Notes: a model not told the origin generated them from the letters alone. Shown: positions 24,726-34,992, counted from the first letter of the stretch. The stretch is 64,000 nucleotides of DNA from Pseudomonas sp. Q11 (GCF_024494355.1 NZ_JAKNQY010000004.1:124001-188000), one strand, 5' to 3'. Translations and numbers: made by a program.

Positions 24726-25259
24726 CTAATTGTGGATAAGTTCAGCGGCAATCGCCGCCAGGTCGTCAAAAATCAGGGTGCCCACCGGCAGGGTCTTGCC
24801 CAGAGTCTTCTCGCCTTTGCCGGTCTTTACCAAAACTGGCTGACAATCGACGGCCTTGGCCGCCTCCAGGTCACCGAGGCTGTCGCCGACGAACCACACA
24901 CCCGCCAGCGTTACATCGTAGTGAGTGGCAATGGTTTTCAACATGCCCGGCTTGGGTTTGCGGCAATCACAACCTTCATCCGGCCCATGCGGGCAGTAGA
25001 CGATCAGCCCGACTTCACCGCCCTGCTCGGCCACCAACGCGCGCAAGCGCTCATGCATGGCCTCAAGGGCCGCGAGGCCGTAGTAACCGCGGGCAATGCC
25101 AGACTGGTTGGTGGCGACTGCCACCGTCCAGCCGGCCTTGCTCAACTGCGCGATGGCTTCGATCGAACCGGGGAGCGGCAACCACTCCTCAACCGATTTG
25201 ATGTAAGCGTCGGAGTCGTGGTTGATCACTCCGTCCCGATCGAGAATCAGCAGTTTCAA
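24726..25259 (-). CDS. gmhB: D-glycero-beta-D-manno-heptose-1,7-bisphosphate 7-phosphatase
   Basis: GmhB removes the 7-phosphate in ADP-heptose synthesis for the lipopolysaccharide inner core. The TTG at 25259 (GAGGGG upstream) gives 177 residues starting with KLLILDRDGVINHDS, the HAD-phosphatase DxDG motif. ATNQSGIARGYY and the zinc-loop CPHGPDEGCDCRKPKPGML are present, as is VGDSLGDLEAA. The frame is open 36 codons further, but that overlaps glyS and lacks family similarity. A consensus DnaA box covers 24731-24739 at the extreme 3' end of the gene. Confidence 0.93.
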   Translation of the reverse strand: MKLLILDRDGVINHDSDAYIKSVEEWLPLPGSIEAIAQLSKAGWTVAVATNQSGIARGYYGLAALEAMHERLRALVAEQGGEVGLIVYCPHGPDEGCDCRKPKPGMLKTIATHYDVTLAGVWFVGDSLGDLEAAKAVDCQPVLVKTGKGEKTLGKTLPVGTLIFDDLAAIAAELIHN

Positions 25260-25269
25260 CAGCAGCCCC

Positions 25270-27320
25270 TCAACCCAGCATGGAAATGTCGGCAATATTG
25301 AGGAACAAGCCGCGCAGGCGCGCCAGCAGCGCATAGCGATTCTTGCGAACATCTTCGTTGTCCGCATTCACCATCACGGCTTCAAAGAACGCATCGACAG
25401 GATCGCGCAGTGCTGCCAGACGTGCCAGCGCTTCGGCATACTCGCGCTTTTCCATCAGCGGTTGCACGGACGTAGATGCCTGCTGGATAGCCGAGTTGAG
25501 AGAGAACTCCACGGCGTTATCAAAGTAACGCGCCTCAGGTACGGCGAAAATTGTAGGCTCGGCCTTGCTCAGCAGATTCGACACACGCTTGTTCACCGCT
25601 GCCAGCGCTGCTGCTTCCGGCAGTTGGCGGAAAGCCTGCACCGCTTGTACGCGCTGGTCGAAGTCCAGGGCCGAACCGGGCTTGAGGGCACGCACCGACA
25701 GATAGGTGGCGACATCGACGCCTTCGTCTTCATAACGCGCACGCAGGCGGTCGAAGATGAATTCCAGCACCGCATCGGCCAGGCCGGCAGACTTGACCTT
25801 GCTGCCGAACGCGTTGACGGCGAACGCCACGGCGTCGTTCAGGTCCAGGTCCAGTTGCTTGTCGATCAGGATCCGCAGCACGCCCAACGCCGCGCGACGC
25901 AGGGCATACGGGTCTTTGCTGCCGGTGGGCAGCATGCCAATGCCGAAGATACCCACCAGGGTGTCGAGCTTGTCGGCGATGGCCACGGCCGCACCGGTCA
26001 GGGTGGTGGGCAGTTCAGCGCCGGCACCGCGGGGCATGTACTGCTCGTTCAGCGCCAGGGCCACGTCTTGCGGCTCGCCGTCGTTGAGGGCGTAGTAATA
26101 ACCGGCAACGCCTTGCATTTCCGGGAACTCACCGACCATTTCGGTGGACAGGTCGCACTTGGACAGGATGCCGGCACGGGCTGCGCGCTGAGCGTCGCCA
26201 CCGATGCGTGGAGCGATGAATGCGGCCAGTTTCGAAACGCGCTCGGCCTTGTCATAGACGCTGCCGAGTTTTTCCTGGAACACCACGTTCTGCAGGCGTT
26301 CGTTGAAGCTTTCCAGGGGCTGTTTCTTGTCCTGCTTGAAGAAGAACTCGGCGTCGGTCAGGCGCGGACGAACGACTTTCTCGTTACCGGCGATGATCTG
26401 CTGCGGGTCCTTGCTTTCGATGTTGGCGACCGTGATGAAGCGCGGCAGCAACTTGCCTTCGGCGTCCAGCAGGCAGAAGTACTTCTGGTTGTCCTGCATG
26501 GTGGTGATCAGCGCTTCCTGGGGCACTTCAAGGAAACGTTCCTCGAACGAGCACACCAGCGGCACCGGCCATTCCACCAGGGCGGTCACTTCGTCCAGCA
26601 GGCTTGGCGGCACAATGGCGGTGCCTTCCTGCTGGGTGGCCAACTCTTCGGTGCGCTTGCTGATCAGTTCGCGACGCTCGTTGGCGTCGGCCAACACGTA
26701 GGCGGCACGCAGGTCGGCCAGGTAGTTGGCCGGCGAGGTAATGCGCACGCTCTGCGGATGATGGAAGCGATGGCCGCGGGAATCGCGACCGGCCTTCTGG
26801 GCCAGGATCGTGCAATCGATGACCTGGTCACCGAGCAGCATCACCAGCCATTGGGTCGGACGCACGAACTCTTCCTTGCGTGCGGCCCAGCGCATGCGCT
26901 TGGGAATCGGCAGGTCGTTCAGGGAATCTTCGACGATGGTCGGCAACAGGCTGGCGGTCGGCTTGCCCTTGATGCTCTGGCTGTAGCGCAGCTTCGGCCC
27001 GCTCTGGTCGATTTCGCTCAGGTCCACGCCACACTTCTTGGCGAAACCGAGGGCGGCCTGGGTCGGGTTGCCGTCGGCATCGAACGCGGCCTGGCGTGGC
27101 GGGCCGTCGAGGTTGATGCTGCGGTCCGGCTGCTGGGTCGCCAGGGCGGTGATCAGCACGGCCAAACGACGCGGCGCGGCGTAGACATGCTTGGCTTCGA
27201 AGTTCAGGCCAGCGGCTTGCAGGCCTTTCTCGATACCGGCCAGGAACGCATCGGCCAGGGTGTTCAGGGCTTTGGGTGGCAGTTCTTCGGTGCCCAGTTC
27301 AACCAGAAAATCTTGAGCAC

Positions 27321-27324
<4 letters not shown>
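25270..27324 (-). CDS. glyS: Glycyl-tRNA synthetase beta subunit
   Basis: GlyS is the large subunit of the alpha2beta2 glycyl-tRNA synthetase. The 684 residues start [20 protein letters not shown], the conserved N-terminus, and include the HD-like region and a C-terminal anticodon-binding segment ending [12 protein letters not shown]. The start overlaps the glyQ stop by four bases (ATGA), so the two subunits are coupled. gmhB follows 10 bases after its stop. Confidence 0.96.
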
Positions 27325-28274
<950 letters not shown>

Positions 28275-28355
28275 GAAATTCACCTGTTTCTTGGGCTGCG
28301 ATTTAAAGAGCGGGAGTATACCCGATTCGTTCGTGCGCACGCCCCCTGGAGCCTT

Positions 28356-28913
28356 ATGCCACGCTGCTTTTGGTGTTCTGACGATCCTTTGTACATGGCT
28401 TATCACGATCAGGAGTGGGGCACGCCGCTGCGCGATGCGCAGGGTTTGTTCGAGTTGCTTTTGCTCGAAGGGTTCCAGGCCGGGTTGTCCTGGATCACCG
28501 TTTTGCGCAAACGCGAGCGCTATCGGGAAGTGTTGTTCGGCTTCGACGTGCAGCGCGTGGCGCAGATGAGCGATGCGGAAATCGATGACTTGATGCTCGA
28601 CCCCGGCATCATCCGCAACCGCCTCAAGCTCAACGCGGCGCGGCGCAATGCCCAAGCCTGGCTGGCCCTGGAAGATCCGGTGGCGTTTCTCTGGTCGTTC
28701 GTGGACGACAAACCGGTCATCAACCACTTCAAGGACCGCTCCGAAGTGCCGGCCATCACGCCCCAGGCCGTGCAGATGAGCAAGGGCCTGAAAAAAGCCG
28801 GCTTCACCTTCGTCGGCCCGACTATTTGTTACGCCTTGATGCAGGCCTCGGGAATGGTCATGGACCACACCCAAGACTGCGACCGCTACGCCGAGCTGGC
28901 AAACGGCGGGTAG
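28356..28913 (+). CDS. tag: DNA-3-methyladenine glycosylase I
   Basis: Tag excises 3-methyladenine from alkylated DNA. From the ATG at 28356 (TGGAG upstream) the 185 residues start [21 protein letters not shown]4 and H17, with the C-terminal H-x3-C in DHTQDCDRY, make the zinc snap of the family, and [12 protein letters not shown] holds the base-pocket glutamate. It is divergent from glyQ and followed by the acyltransferase after 42 bases. Confidence 0.95.
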   Translation: MPRCFWCSDDPLYMAYHDQEWGTPLRDAQGLFELLLLEGFQAGLSWITVLRKRERYREVLFGFDVQRVAQMSDAEIDDLMLDPGIIRNRLKLNAARRNAQAWLALEDPVAFLWSFVDDKPVINHFKDRSEVPAITPQAVQMSKGLKKAGFTFVGPTICYALMQASGMVMDHTQDCDRYAELANGG

Positions 28914-28955
28914 AATAGCCGGCTCGCAACACGCCCATGAATTCAGGAGTGACCT

Positions 28956-29843
28956 GTGGATAAGTTGAAAGGCGCCTTGCTGGTCGGCGCTCTGCGGTTG
29001 TTTGCGCTGCTGCCCTGGCGCGCAGTGCAGGCGTCGGGTTCGGCCATTGGCTGGCTCATGTGGAAGCTGCCCAACCGCTCCCGCGACGTGGTGCGGATCA
29101 ATCTCGCCAAGTGTTTCCCCGAGATGGATCCGGCCGAGCGCGAACGCCTGGTGGGTCAAAGCCTCAAGGACATCGGCAAATCCCTGACCGAAAGCGCCTG
29201 CGCCTGGATCTGGCCGGCCCAGCGCTCCATCGATCTGGTGCGGGAAGTCGAAGGCCTGGAGGTATTGAAAGAAGCGCTGGCCTCCGGCAAAGGCGTGGTG
29301 GGCATCACCAGCCACCTGGGCAACTGGGAAGTGCTCAACCACTTCTACTGCAGCCAGTGCAAACCGATCATTTTCTACCGCCCTCCCAAGCTCAAGGCGG
29401 TGGATGAACTGCTGCGCAAACAGCGCGTGCAGTTAGGCAACAAAGTCGCCGCGTCTACCAAAGAAGGCATCCTCAGCGTCATCAAAGAGGTCCGCAAGGG
29501 CGGCCAAGTGGGCATCCCTGCCGACCCGGAACCGTCCGAATCCGCCGGCATCTTCGTGCCCTTCTTCGCCACCCAGGCCCTGACCAGCAAGTTCGTACCG
29601 AACATGCTCGCCGGCGGCAAAGCCGTCGGCGTCTTCCTCCACGCCCTGCGCCTGCCGGACGGCTCCGGCTACAAAGTCATCCTTGAAGCTGCCCCGGACG
29701 CGATGTACAGCACCGACACCGAAACCGCCTGCGCCGCCATGAGCCAGGTTGTGGAGCGTTATGTGCGGGCCTACCCGAGCCAGTACATGTGGAGCATGAA
29801 ACGCTTCAAGAAACGTCCGCCGGGTGAGGCGCGCTGGTACTGA
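28956..29843 (+). CDS. Lipid A biosynthesis acyltransferase (LpxL/HtrB family)
   Basis: The family transfers a secondary acyl chain to lipid A on the inner face of the inner membrane. The 295 residues begin at a GTG with AGGAG upstream: a hydrophobic N-terminal anchor (7-38), then SHLGNWE (HX4E form of the catalytic motif, near residue 115), [10 protein letters not shown], and the [17 protein letters not shown] segment. The start codon lies inside a consensus DnaA box (28955-28963), so DnaA could compete with transcription or the site is chance. Which acyl chain it adds cannot be told. Confidence 0.88.
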   Translation: MDKLKGALLVGALRLFALLPWRAVQASGSAIGWLMWKLPNRSRDVVRINLAKCFPEMDPAERERLVGQSLKDIGKSLTESACAWIWPAQRSIDLVREVEGLEVLKEALASGKGVVGITSHLGNWEVLNHFYCSQCKPIIFYRPPKLKAVDELLRKQRVQLGNKVAASTKEGILSVIKEVRKGGQVGIPADPEPSESAGIFVPFFATQALTSKFVPNMLAGGKAVGVFLHALRLPDGSGYKVILEAAPDAMYSTDTETACAAMSQVVERYVRAYPSQYMWSMKRFKKRPPGEARWY

Positions 29844-30271
29844 AGGCCTGCTGCTTCCTATGAGCGGGGCTGCTTGGGATTTGGGGTGAATGCAGGATCT
29901 GTAAACACCCAAGAACCCATGTGGGAGCCGAGCTTGCTCGCGATGACGGCGGACCATTCAACATCGATGCAAGCAGACCCACCGCTATCGCGAGCAAGCT
30001 CAGCTCCCACAGGGATTTGTGATGAATGCGATATCTGTGAACAACCCGGAAACTGTGGGAGCGAGCCTGCTCGCGATAGCGCCCTGACAGCCGCCACATG
30101 ATTAGCTGACTCCACCCACCCCGTGGCGAGGGAGCTTGCTCCCGCCGGGCCGCGCAGCAGCCCCAATCAAGCTGACACATTCTTTCAGGCAACCAGAGGT
30201 CGATTTTTCCAAGCGCAGTGCGGGCTGAATGTCCTAAGCTCGCCTATCCCCAATCAGCCAAGGAAGCATCA
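29844..30271. repeat. REP-element cluster between lpxL-like gene and VOC gene
   Basis: This 428-base spacer contains four Pseudomonas REP-type palindromes. Forward GTGGGAGC...GCTTGCTCGCGAT forms lie at 29921-29949 and 30053-30082, and an inverted copy at 29983-30012. A second class (GTGGCGAGGGAGCTTGCTCCC) lies at 30122-30150. The 29921/29983 pair is convergent. No gene was found in the stretch. Confidence 0.85.
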
Positions 30272-30625
30272 ATGGGCATTCGAGGCAAAGACCGTCAGAT
30301 CGATAACATAGAGCTCAATGTCAGCGACATCGCCCGGAGCAAAGCCTTCTATGCAAGCGCATTCGGCTGGAGCTTCGTCGACTATGGCCCGACCTACACC
30401 GAATTCAGTGATGGTCGCATGACAGGCGGATTCACCACCGGCGAACCTGTACGCACGGGTGGCCCGTTGATCATCCTGTACGCGGATGACCTTGCTGGTA
30501 CCCAACTCAGGCTCGAGGCCGCAGGGGCAACCATCAGCCGTAAAGTGTTCGCTTTCCCCGGTGGGCAACGTTTCCACTTTATCGATCCGGATGGCTATGA
30601 GCTGGCTGTGTGGTCGGCTGCCTGA
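30272..30625 (+). CDS. VOC-fold (glyoxalase-like) protein
   Basis: The 117-residue protein starts at an ATG behind AAGGAAG. It shows the vicinal-oxygen-chelate pattern of two beta-alpha-beta-beta-beta modules: IELNVSDIARSKAFYASAFG in the first, RLEAAGATISRKVFAFPGGQ and RFHFIDPDGYELAVWS in the second. The final EL in the IDPDGYELAVWS end is the usual metal-ligand or structural position. Substrate is unknown; VOC proteins include glyoxalases, dioxygenases and antibiotic-binding proteins. It may be co-oriented with the SDR 165 bases downstream. Confidence 0.8.
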   Translation: MGIRGKDRQIDNIELNVSDIARSKAFYASAFGWSFVDYGPTYTEFSDGRMTGGFTTGEPVRTGGPLIILYADDLAGTQLRLEAAGATISRKVFAFPGGQRFHFIDPDGYELAVWSAA

Positions 30626-30790
30626 TGGTTCATTGATCACGAAGAGGCGCAAAGCCCCAATCGTGTCCATGATTAGGGGCCTGCGATATTGGCGACGTTG
30701 GCGTGGCAAAGCCGTCTCTAAATCCGTCGGACGACCGTCCAGTCAGAAATATCGCACTTCCTCTGGTTCATTAATCAAGGAGCCCCCCTC

Positions 30791-31579
30791 ATGAACATCG
30801 ATTTCACCGGACGACACGTCCTGGTCACCGGGTCCACCAGCGGTATCGGTTTTGCGACCGCCAAAGGCTTCCTGGAAGCCGGCGCCCACGTGGTCATCAA
30901 CGGTCGCAGCGAGAGCAGCGTGGATGACGCGTTGCAGCGCTTGGGCGAGCTGGCTTCAAAGGCGACCGGCTTTGTGGGCGATCTCAGTCACGCGCCTGGC
31001 TGCCAGGCACTGATCGCCAAGCACCCAAGCTTCGATATCGTCATCAACAACCTGGGCATTTTCAAACAGGAAGACTTTTTCGAAACGCCGGACAGCGAAT
31101 GGCAGCGCTTCTTCGAAACCAACGTGATGTCGGGCGTGCGTGTTTCCAGGGCCTACGCGCAGGGCATGGTCGAGCGCGGTTGGGGGCGGATTGTGTTTGT
31201 CTCGTCGGAATCGGGCGTGAACATTCCTGCCGACATGATCCATTACGGCTTCACTAAAACCGCGCAACTGTCCATCGCTCGCGGCTTGGCCAAGCGCCTC
31301 GCCGGCACGGGCGTGACGGTGAACTCGGTGCTGCCTGGGCCGACGCTTTCCGAAGGCGTTGCCCAGATGCTCCAGGCAGACGTCGAGCGCAGCGGGGAAA
31401 GCCTGGAAAAGGTCGCGGCAGATTTCGTCAAAGAGCACCGCAGCACCTCGATCATCCAGCGCGCGGCACGCGTCGAGGAAGTTGCCAACATGATCATCTA
31501 CGCCAGCTCGGAGCAGGCCTCCGCCACCACCGGAGCGGCGCTGCGTGTTGATGGTGGTGTGGTGGATAGCATCGTTTAG
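30791..31579 (+). CDS. Short-chain dehydrogenase/reductase (SDR)
   Basis: The 262-residue classical SDR has the NAD(P)-binding TGSTSGIGFA near residue 14, NNLG in place of the usual NNAG, catalytic S (VSSESG) and YGFTK (Y-x3-K), and a C-terminal TTGAALRVDGG. It is preceded by AAGGAG. Substrate cannot be inferred. A degraded copy of its C-terminal third lies 1.3 kb downstream at about 32693-32763, which suggests this gene or a paralogue was duplicated locally. Confidence 0.9.
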   Translation: MNIDFTGRHVLVTGSTSGIGFATAKGFLEAGAHVVINGRSESSVDDALQRLGELASKATGFVGDLSHAPGCQALIAKHPSFDIVINNLGIFKQEDFFETPDSEWQRFFETNVMSGVRVSRAYAQGMVERGWGRIVFVSSESGVNIPADMIHYGFTKTAQLSIARGLAKRLAGTGVTVNSVLPGPTLSEGVAQMLQADVERSGESLEKVAADFVKEHRSTSIIQRAARVEEVANMIIYASSEQASATTGAALRVDGGVVDSIV

Positions 31580-31596
31580 GAGCCTACGGCACGTTG

Positions 31597-31640
31597 CAAA
31601 AAAACGCCGCTTCCTCATGAGAGATAAGCGGCGTTTTTTG
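31597..31640 (+). terminator. Terminator after the SDR gene
   Basis: AAAAAACGCCGCTT and AAGCGGCGTTTTTT form a perfect stem with a 13-base loop, with A-run and T-run on each side. It can end both the SDR and the convergent small-peptide gene at 31696-31869. Confidence 0.88.
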
Positions 31641-31695
31641 TTTTGGAAGCAACATGGATTGATTCGACCGGCTTTCGGAGCGGTGAGGGGATTGT

Positions 31696-31869
31696 TCAGC
31701 CCACCCTGTTTTCGATCAGTCGATCCGAGCCGCCTTCGGCTACGCGGTTTTCGATCAGTCGATCCGAGCCGCCTTCAGCGACTGTAGGTTGAACAAAAGA
31801 AGTCGCGAACGCATTGCCGAGCGACAGAGCCAGAAGCGAGCCAACGAGTGTTTTGCTGAAAGTGTTCAT
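31696..31869 (-). CDS. 57-residue secreted repeat peptide
   Basis: A short gene, not previously obvious: ATG at 31869 with AGGA upstream, stop at 31696. It encodes a signal-peptide-like MNTFSKTLVGSLLALSLGNA FA end, then two tandem copies of a 13-residue unit (AEGGSDRLIENRV). The DNA repeat is 30 bases of identity (31708-31737 and 31747-31776) with a 39-base period, i.e. exactly 13 codons. Predicted secreted or periplasmic. Small pseudomonad exported proteins with AEGGSDR-like repeats exist, function unknown. It lies between the SDR terminator and ohr, on the ohr strand 33 bases downstream. Confidence 0.75.
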   Translation of the reverse strand: MNTFSKTLVGSLLALSLGNAFATSFVQPTVAEGGSDRLIENRVAEGGSDRLIENRVG

Positions 31870-31902
31870 GTCCTGATCCTTTTTATTCGTAGATGAAGTG
31901 AG

Positions 31903-32322
31903 TTAGACGGTGACGTGCAAACGGACGTCGACGTTGCCGCGTGTCGCGTTGGAGTACGGGCAGACCTGGTGAGCCGCGTCGACCAGCGCTTGAGCATCGG
32001 CTTGATCCAGACCCGGCAGATTGATGTGCAGATCAATGTCCAGACCGAAACCACCAGGGATCTGGCCGATGCCGACGTGTGCCGTGATCGAAGCGTCGGC
32101 AGGAATGCTGCGTTTGCTTTGGCTGGCGACAAACTTCAATGCGCCGATGAAGCAGGCCGAGTAGCCGGCTGCGAACAACTGCTCAGGGTTGGTGGCTTCA
32201 CCGCCGGCGCCGCCCAGGGCTTTTGGTGTGGCCAGTTTCACGTCGAGAATCTTGTCGCTGGAAACAGCACGGCCATCACGGCCACCGGTGGAGGTTGCGA
32301 CTGCGGTATAGAGAACGTTCAT
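31903..32322 (-). CDS. ohr: Organic hydroperoxide resistance protein (Ohr, OsmC family)
   Basis: Ohr is a thiol peroxidase reducing organic and fatty-acid hydroperoxides, recycled by lipoyl proteins. The 139 residues have both catalytic cysteines, in GYSACFIGAL (about residue 57) and QVCPYSNATRGNVDV (about 121), plus the catalytic arginine region. In many pseudomonads ohr is next to a MarR-type ohrR; none is visible in this window. The upstream spacer has partial palindromes around TTGCGCGCAAG (about 32418) that might be an operator. A small secreted peptide follows. Confidence 0.92.
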   Translation of the reverse strand: MNVLYTAVATSTGGRDGRAVSSDKILDVKLATPKALGGAGGEATNPEQLFAAGYSACFIGALKFVASQSKRSIPADASITAHVGIGQIPGGFGLDIDLHINLPGLDQADAQALVDAAHQVCPYSNATRGNVDVRLHVTV

Positions 32323-32787
32323 GGTGTTTCCTCTCTTGCTGATTGGTTTGATCGAGTATTTGGTTGCGCTAAATATTTGTGCGCTAACCAGTTGCGATAA
32401 ATTTAACGGCTGAATAGTTTGCGCGCAAGATAAATTTTAGAGAATTTACTAATCCTTGATTAACTAATTGATATAGAAGGAAATTAATTTTCAGGTGTCG
32501 CAGTATCGCTGGCCTATATGGGCCGCGAGGTGAGCGAAGGGGGAAGGGGGAAGGGAGTATCAGCAGGGCCAGCGCAATTGCAGGCCTTCGAAGAGAGGGG
32601 CTTCACCAGCAGAATGGTGGGTTTCTCGATCATTCCCACGCTCTTGCGTGGCAATGTCGTCAGGGACGCTTCTGATCAAACCCTTTTCGACGGCGTTGCA
32701 GATGCTCCAAGCAGACGTCGAGCGCAGCGAGGAAAGCCCTGGAAAGGGTGGCGGTAGATTTTGTTGCTCGTGTTTAGTCGCCCGTGG
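32323..32787. other. Spacer upstream of ohr, largely without genes
   Basis: This 465-base stretch has an AT-rich part (32380-32500) with repeated TTGCG words, presumably the ohr promoter region, and a purine-rich part near 32540. Its only recognisable coding trace is the SDR fragment at about 32693-32763. No intact gene was seen. Confidence 0.6.
32693..32763 (+). pseudogene. Decayed SDR gene fragment
   Basis: About 70 bases match the SDR gene's 31357-31428 (block around QMLQADVERSGESL); the fragment reads QMLQADVERSEES in one frame, then shifts. Small insertions and substitutions break the frame, no start, Rossmann or catalytic part is present. It is a duplicated and degraded remnant. Confidence 0.7.
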
Positions 32788-33093
32788 CTATCTAGCGAGG
32801 CTGTCATCTGAGCAAATTGCTTTCAGAGCGAGAAAGGTGGTTGGAGTGGGACCAATCTGAGTCGGCATGCTGACGAGCGTAAGAGTGTCCGAATTACCTT
32901 CCAGGCGGTACGGCTTTCCGTTACACAGCTTTTTGGCTTTCTGATTTATATCTTCCAACATGCCTTCCCTTGAATTGAAGACACTCCCACTGTTGGTAAG
33001 CATGTATTCGCCTGGACCCACCTTGTCAACGGAGGTGAAGGTACACCCTGCTAGGGAGGAAAAGATAAATCCGATTAATGCTGTTTTTTTCAA
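32788..33093 (-). CDS. Small predicted lipoprotein
   Basis: A TTG at 33093 with GGAG upstream gives 101 residues starting KKTALIGFIFSSLAGCTFTS. The lipobox is LAGC, with acylation at C17, so the mature protein is a lipoprotein of about 85 residues. It has a KLC and a C-terminal AICSDD cysteine that could form a disulfide. No family is recognised with certainty. It lies 46 bases downstream of the diguanylate cyclase, same strand. Confidence 0.72.
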   Translation of the reverse strand: MKKTALIGFIFSSLAGCTFTSVDKVGPGEYMLTNSGSVFNSREGMLEDINQKAKKLCNGKPYRLEGNSDTLTLVSMPTQIGPTPTTFLALKAICSDDSLAR

Positions 33094-33139
33094 CTGTTCA
33101 ATCTCCGGTGCAAGTTTATACCGCCGAAACGGCCTTCTT

Positions 33140-34264
33140 CTAAGCAATAGCAACCTGATTGCGCCCCAACGCCTTCGCTCGATACAGGGCTTTATCCGCA
33201 TCGTTCATCAAGCTGTGGAGATCTTTGTTGCAGGCCTCTGCCGACGCGACGCCAAGGCTGGCTGATATGCGGTGAACAGGCTCGATCATCAAGCCGGCAA
33301 TCGTATCGATGAGCTGTTCTGCAATCTGAGTGGCGACTTCGATGGAAGTGTCCGGGAGCAGAATGGCGAACTCTTCCCCGCCTAGCCGACCGTGGATATC
33401 CGTTGCCCGAAACGACGAACTGATGACTGCCCCAATCCGGCGCAGAACCTGATCCCCGACTTGATGGCCGTAGGTGTCGTTAATGTGCTTGAAGTGATCC
33501 ATGTCCAACATGACGGCGCACAACCCTACCCGCTTGGTTTTACATTCGTCATAGAGTTGTTGGGCATGCTCGAAAAAAGCCCGTCGGCTCTTCAGGCCGG
33601 TCAGTTCATCGGTTTGGGCTGCGCGAGTTGAAATGCTGTTCGCCTGTTCCATTTCCCGGGTGAGTCGAAAAGCGGTTTCCAGTGCTTGGGACATCATGTG
33701 TATAGCGCGGGTCGCAAATGCTGCGAATACCAAAATCGAGAGTGCGATGCCGACTTGAATCGGGGATGGTTGAAACAGTAGCCAGGCGGTGCACGGCAAT
33801 AGCACCAGGCCAATGGAGACGAGGGTCATATCGCGGTAGGCTGAGTAGCAGGACACCGCGCTGACGGACATGCCGACAGTAAAGAGCATGACCAATGCCT
33901 GGGACAACAGATCGTCTGCCGGCATGACCGCTAATGCGCCGCCTCCCCAGATGCCGGCGGACAAGACCAGTGTGAACCAGTATTTGCGTTCCCAGCGTTG
34001 GGGTGTGCGCTTGCTTTCGTCGCTGCGAACATAGGCAACGAACAACGAGATACGCAACAGCGTCGATGCGGTCAGGATGCCCAGCCACCAAAAGATGACG
34101 TTGTGTTCAAATCGATCCCAGCACAGCCAACACAGCATGATGGCAGCGAGGTAGCTACCGAACACCGCAGAAACCGATTGGCGAAACAGTTGCTGCAGTC
34201 GGTCAGTTCGCACCTGCTCGGCTATGAAGAAAGCCTGGTCATTCCGAGATCCTGGGCAATCCAT
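33140..34264 (-). CDS. Membrane diguanylate cyclase (GGDEF)
   Basis: The product makes cyclic di-GMP. ATG at 34264 (AGGTG eight bases upstream) gives 374 residues. Six hydrophobic helices cover about residues 30-190, a MASE-type membrane sensor, then a GGDEF domain (about 205-370) with active-site GGEEF in RLGGEEFAIL and an RxxD inhibitory site (RATD) five residues before it, so product inhibition is likely. The sensory signal is unknown. An upstream TTG at 34288 is a weaker start. Confidence 0.88.
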   Translation of the reverse strand: MDCPGSRNDQAFFIAEQVRTDRLQQLFRQSVSAVFGSYLAAIMLCWLCWDRFEHNVIFWWLGILTASTLLRISLFVAYVRSDESKRTPQRWERKYWFTLVLSAGIWGGGALAVMPADDLLSQALVMLFTVGMSVSAVSCYSAYRDMTLVSIGLVLLPCTAWLLFQPSPIQVGIALSILVFAAFATRAIHMMSQALETAFRLTREMEQANSISTRAAQTDELTGLKSRRAFFEHAQQLYDECKTKRVGLCAVMLDMDHFKHINDTYGHQVGDQVLRRIGAVISSSFRATDIHGRLGGEEFAILLPDTSIEVATQIAEQLIDTIAGLMIEPVHRISASLGVASAEACNKDLHSLMNDADKALYRAKALGRNQVAIA

Positions 34265-34338
34265 GTGATTCACCTGATCGTGACGCAACCGAAAAAGAAC
34301 GATTGTGGCACCCGGCCAGTAAGGCGAACAACTGAATT

Positions 34339-34385
34339 ACTGTGGCGAGGGGATTTATCTCCGTTGGCTTCGAAGCAGAGCAAGC
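34339..34385 (+). repeat. REP-like intergenic repeat
   Basis: CTGTGGCGAGGGGATTTATC followed by TCCGTTGG and CGAAGCAG is a common P. fluorescens extragenic repeat. It marks the spacer between the diguanylate cyclase and the phosphonate cluster. Confidence 0.6.
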
Positions 34386-34422
34386 ATCGCTATTGTTGAC
34401 CCGACCTGCGCCTGAGGACTTA

Positions 34423-34992
34423 TCAAGGTATCGCAGCCTGGTGAACACGTATCGCAAGCTGCTCCAAATCGCTGAGATCGGTTGAAGGTCTCCCAACGAC
34501 TTTGGCCGCCTCGTCCCAGCGGCGCAAACGCAGGCTGTCGGCGAACAGCGGGTCGGCCTCGAAGGCTTCGGCCTCACGGGCCGTCATCGGCCCAGCCTGC
34601 CAGTCCAGGGTCTGCCGGCTGGCCTCACTCAACCCTGCCAGATAAGCCGGTTCGCGCCAGCTCAGGTAACGCTTGGCGTCAACATGTCGCGCCACCAGCC
34701 CCGCCAGGCGCTGGGAGAACCCCAATCCCAGCAGCCAGTTTGCGCCCACCCGCTCGTGGCCTCGACGGCCCAGGCCGGCCATTGAGTTTTCAGCCGTCAG
34801 CGGCGCACAAAAGTGCCCGACATCGTGGCAGAAAGCGGCCAGCACCAGCTCCTCGTCTGCCCCTTCGTCACGTGCCAGCTCGGCGGCCTGGATCATGTGT
34901 TCGAGTTGGCTGACCGCCTCGCCGATGTAATCCGCCTGCGCCTGCTGGCGGCACAGGGCAAACAGCTCGGCCACCGCTTGTTCCGCGCTCAT
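34423..34992 (-). CDS. PhnZ-like HD-domain oxygenase, phosphonate-linked
   Basis: The 189-residue protein is an HD-domain protein of the phosphonate-associated family to which PhnZ belongs; PhnZ oxidatively cleaves (R)-1-hydroxy-2-aminoethylphosphonate to glycine and phosphate with two irons. Putative ligands and binding residues are at equivalent places: Y22, E25 (DYIGEAVSQLEH), H32, H56-D57, H60, H79, H103, K107, S125 and D160. The start overlaps the FAD oxidoreductase stop by four bases. No PhnY hydroxylase is present in the cluster, so the substrate may come from the medium. This is the last gene of the unit. Confidence 0.85.
   Translation of the reverse strand: MSAEQAVAELFALCRQQAQADYIGEAVSQLEHMIQAAELARDEGADEELVLAAFCHDVGHFCAPLTAENSMAGLGRRGHERVGANWLLGLGFSQRLAGLVARHVDAKRYLSWREPAYLAGLSEASRQTLDWQAGPMTAREAEAFEADPLFADSLRLRRWDEAAKVVGRPSTDLSDLEQLAIRVHQAAIP

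Noticed and set aside
28275..29342. N-terminal extension of the glyQ frame through tag and the acyltransferase gene
   Set aside because: The real GlyQ start is at 28274 with a ribosome site; upstream codons are the antisense of tag.
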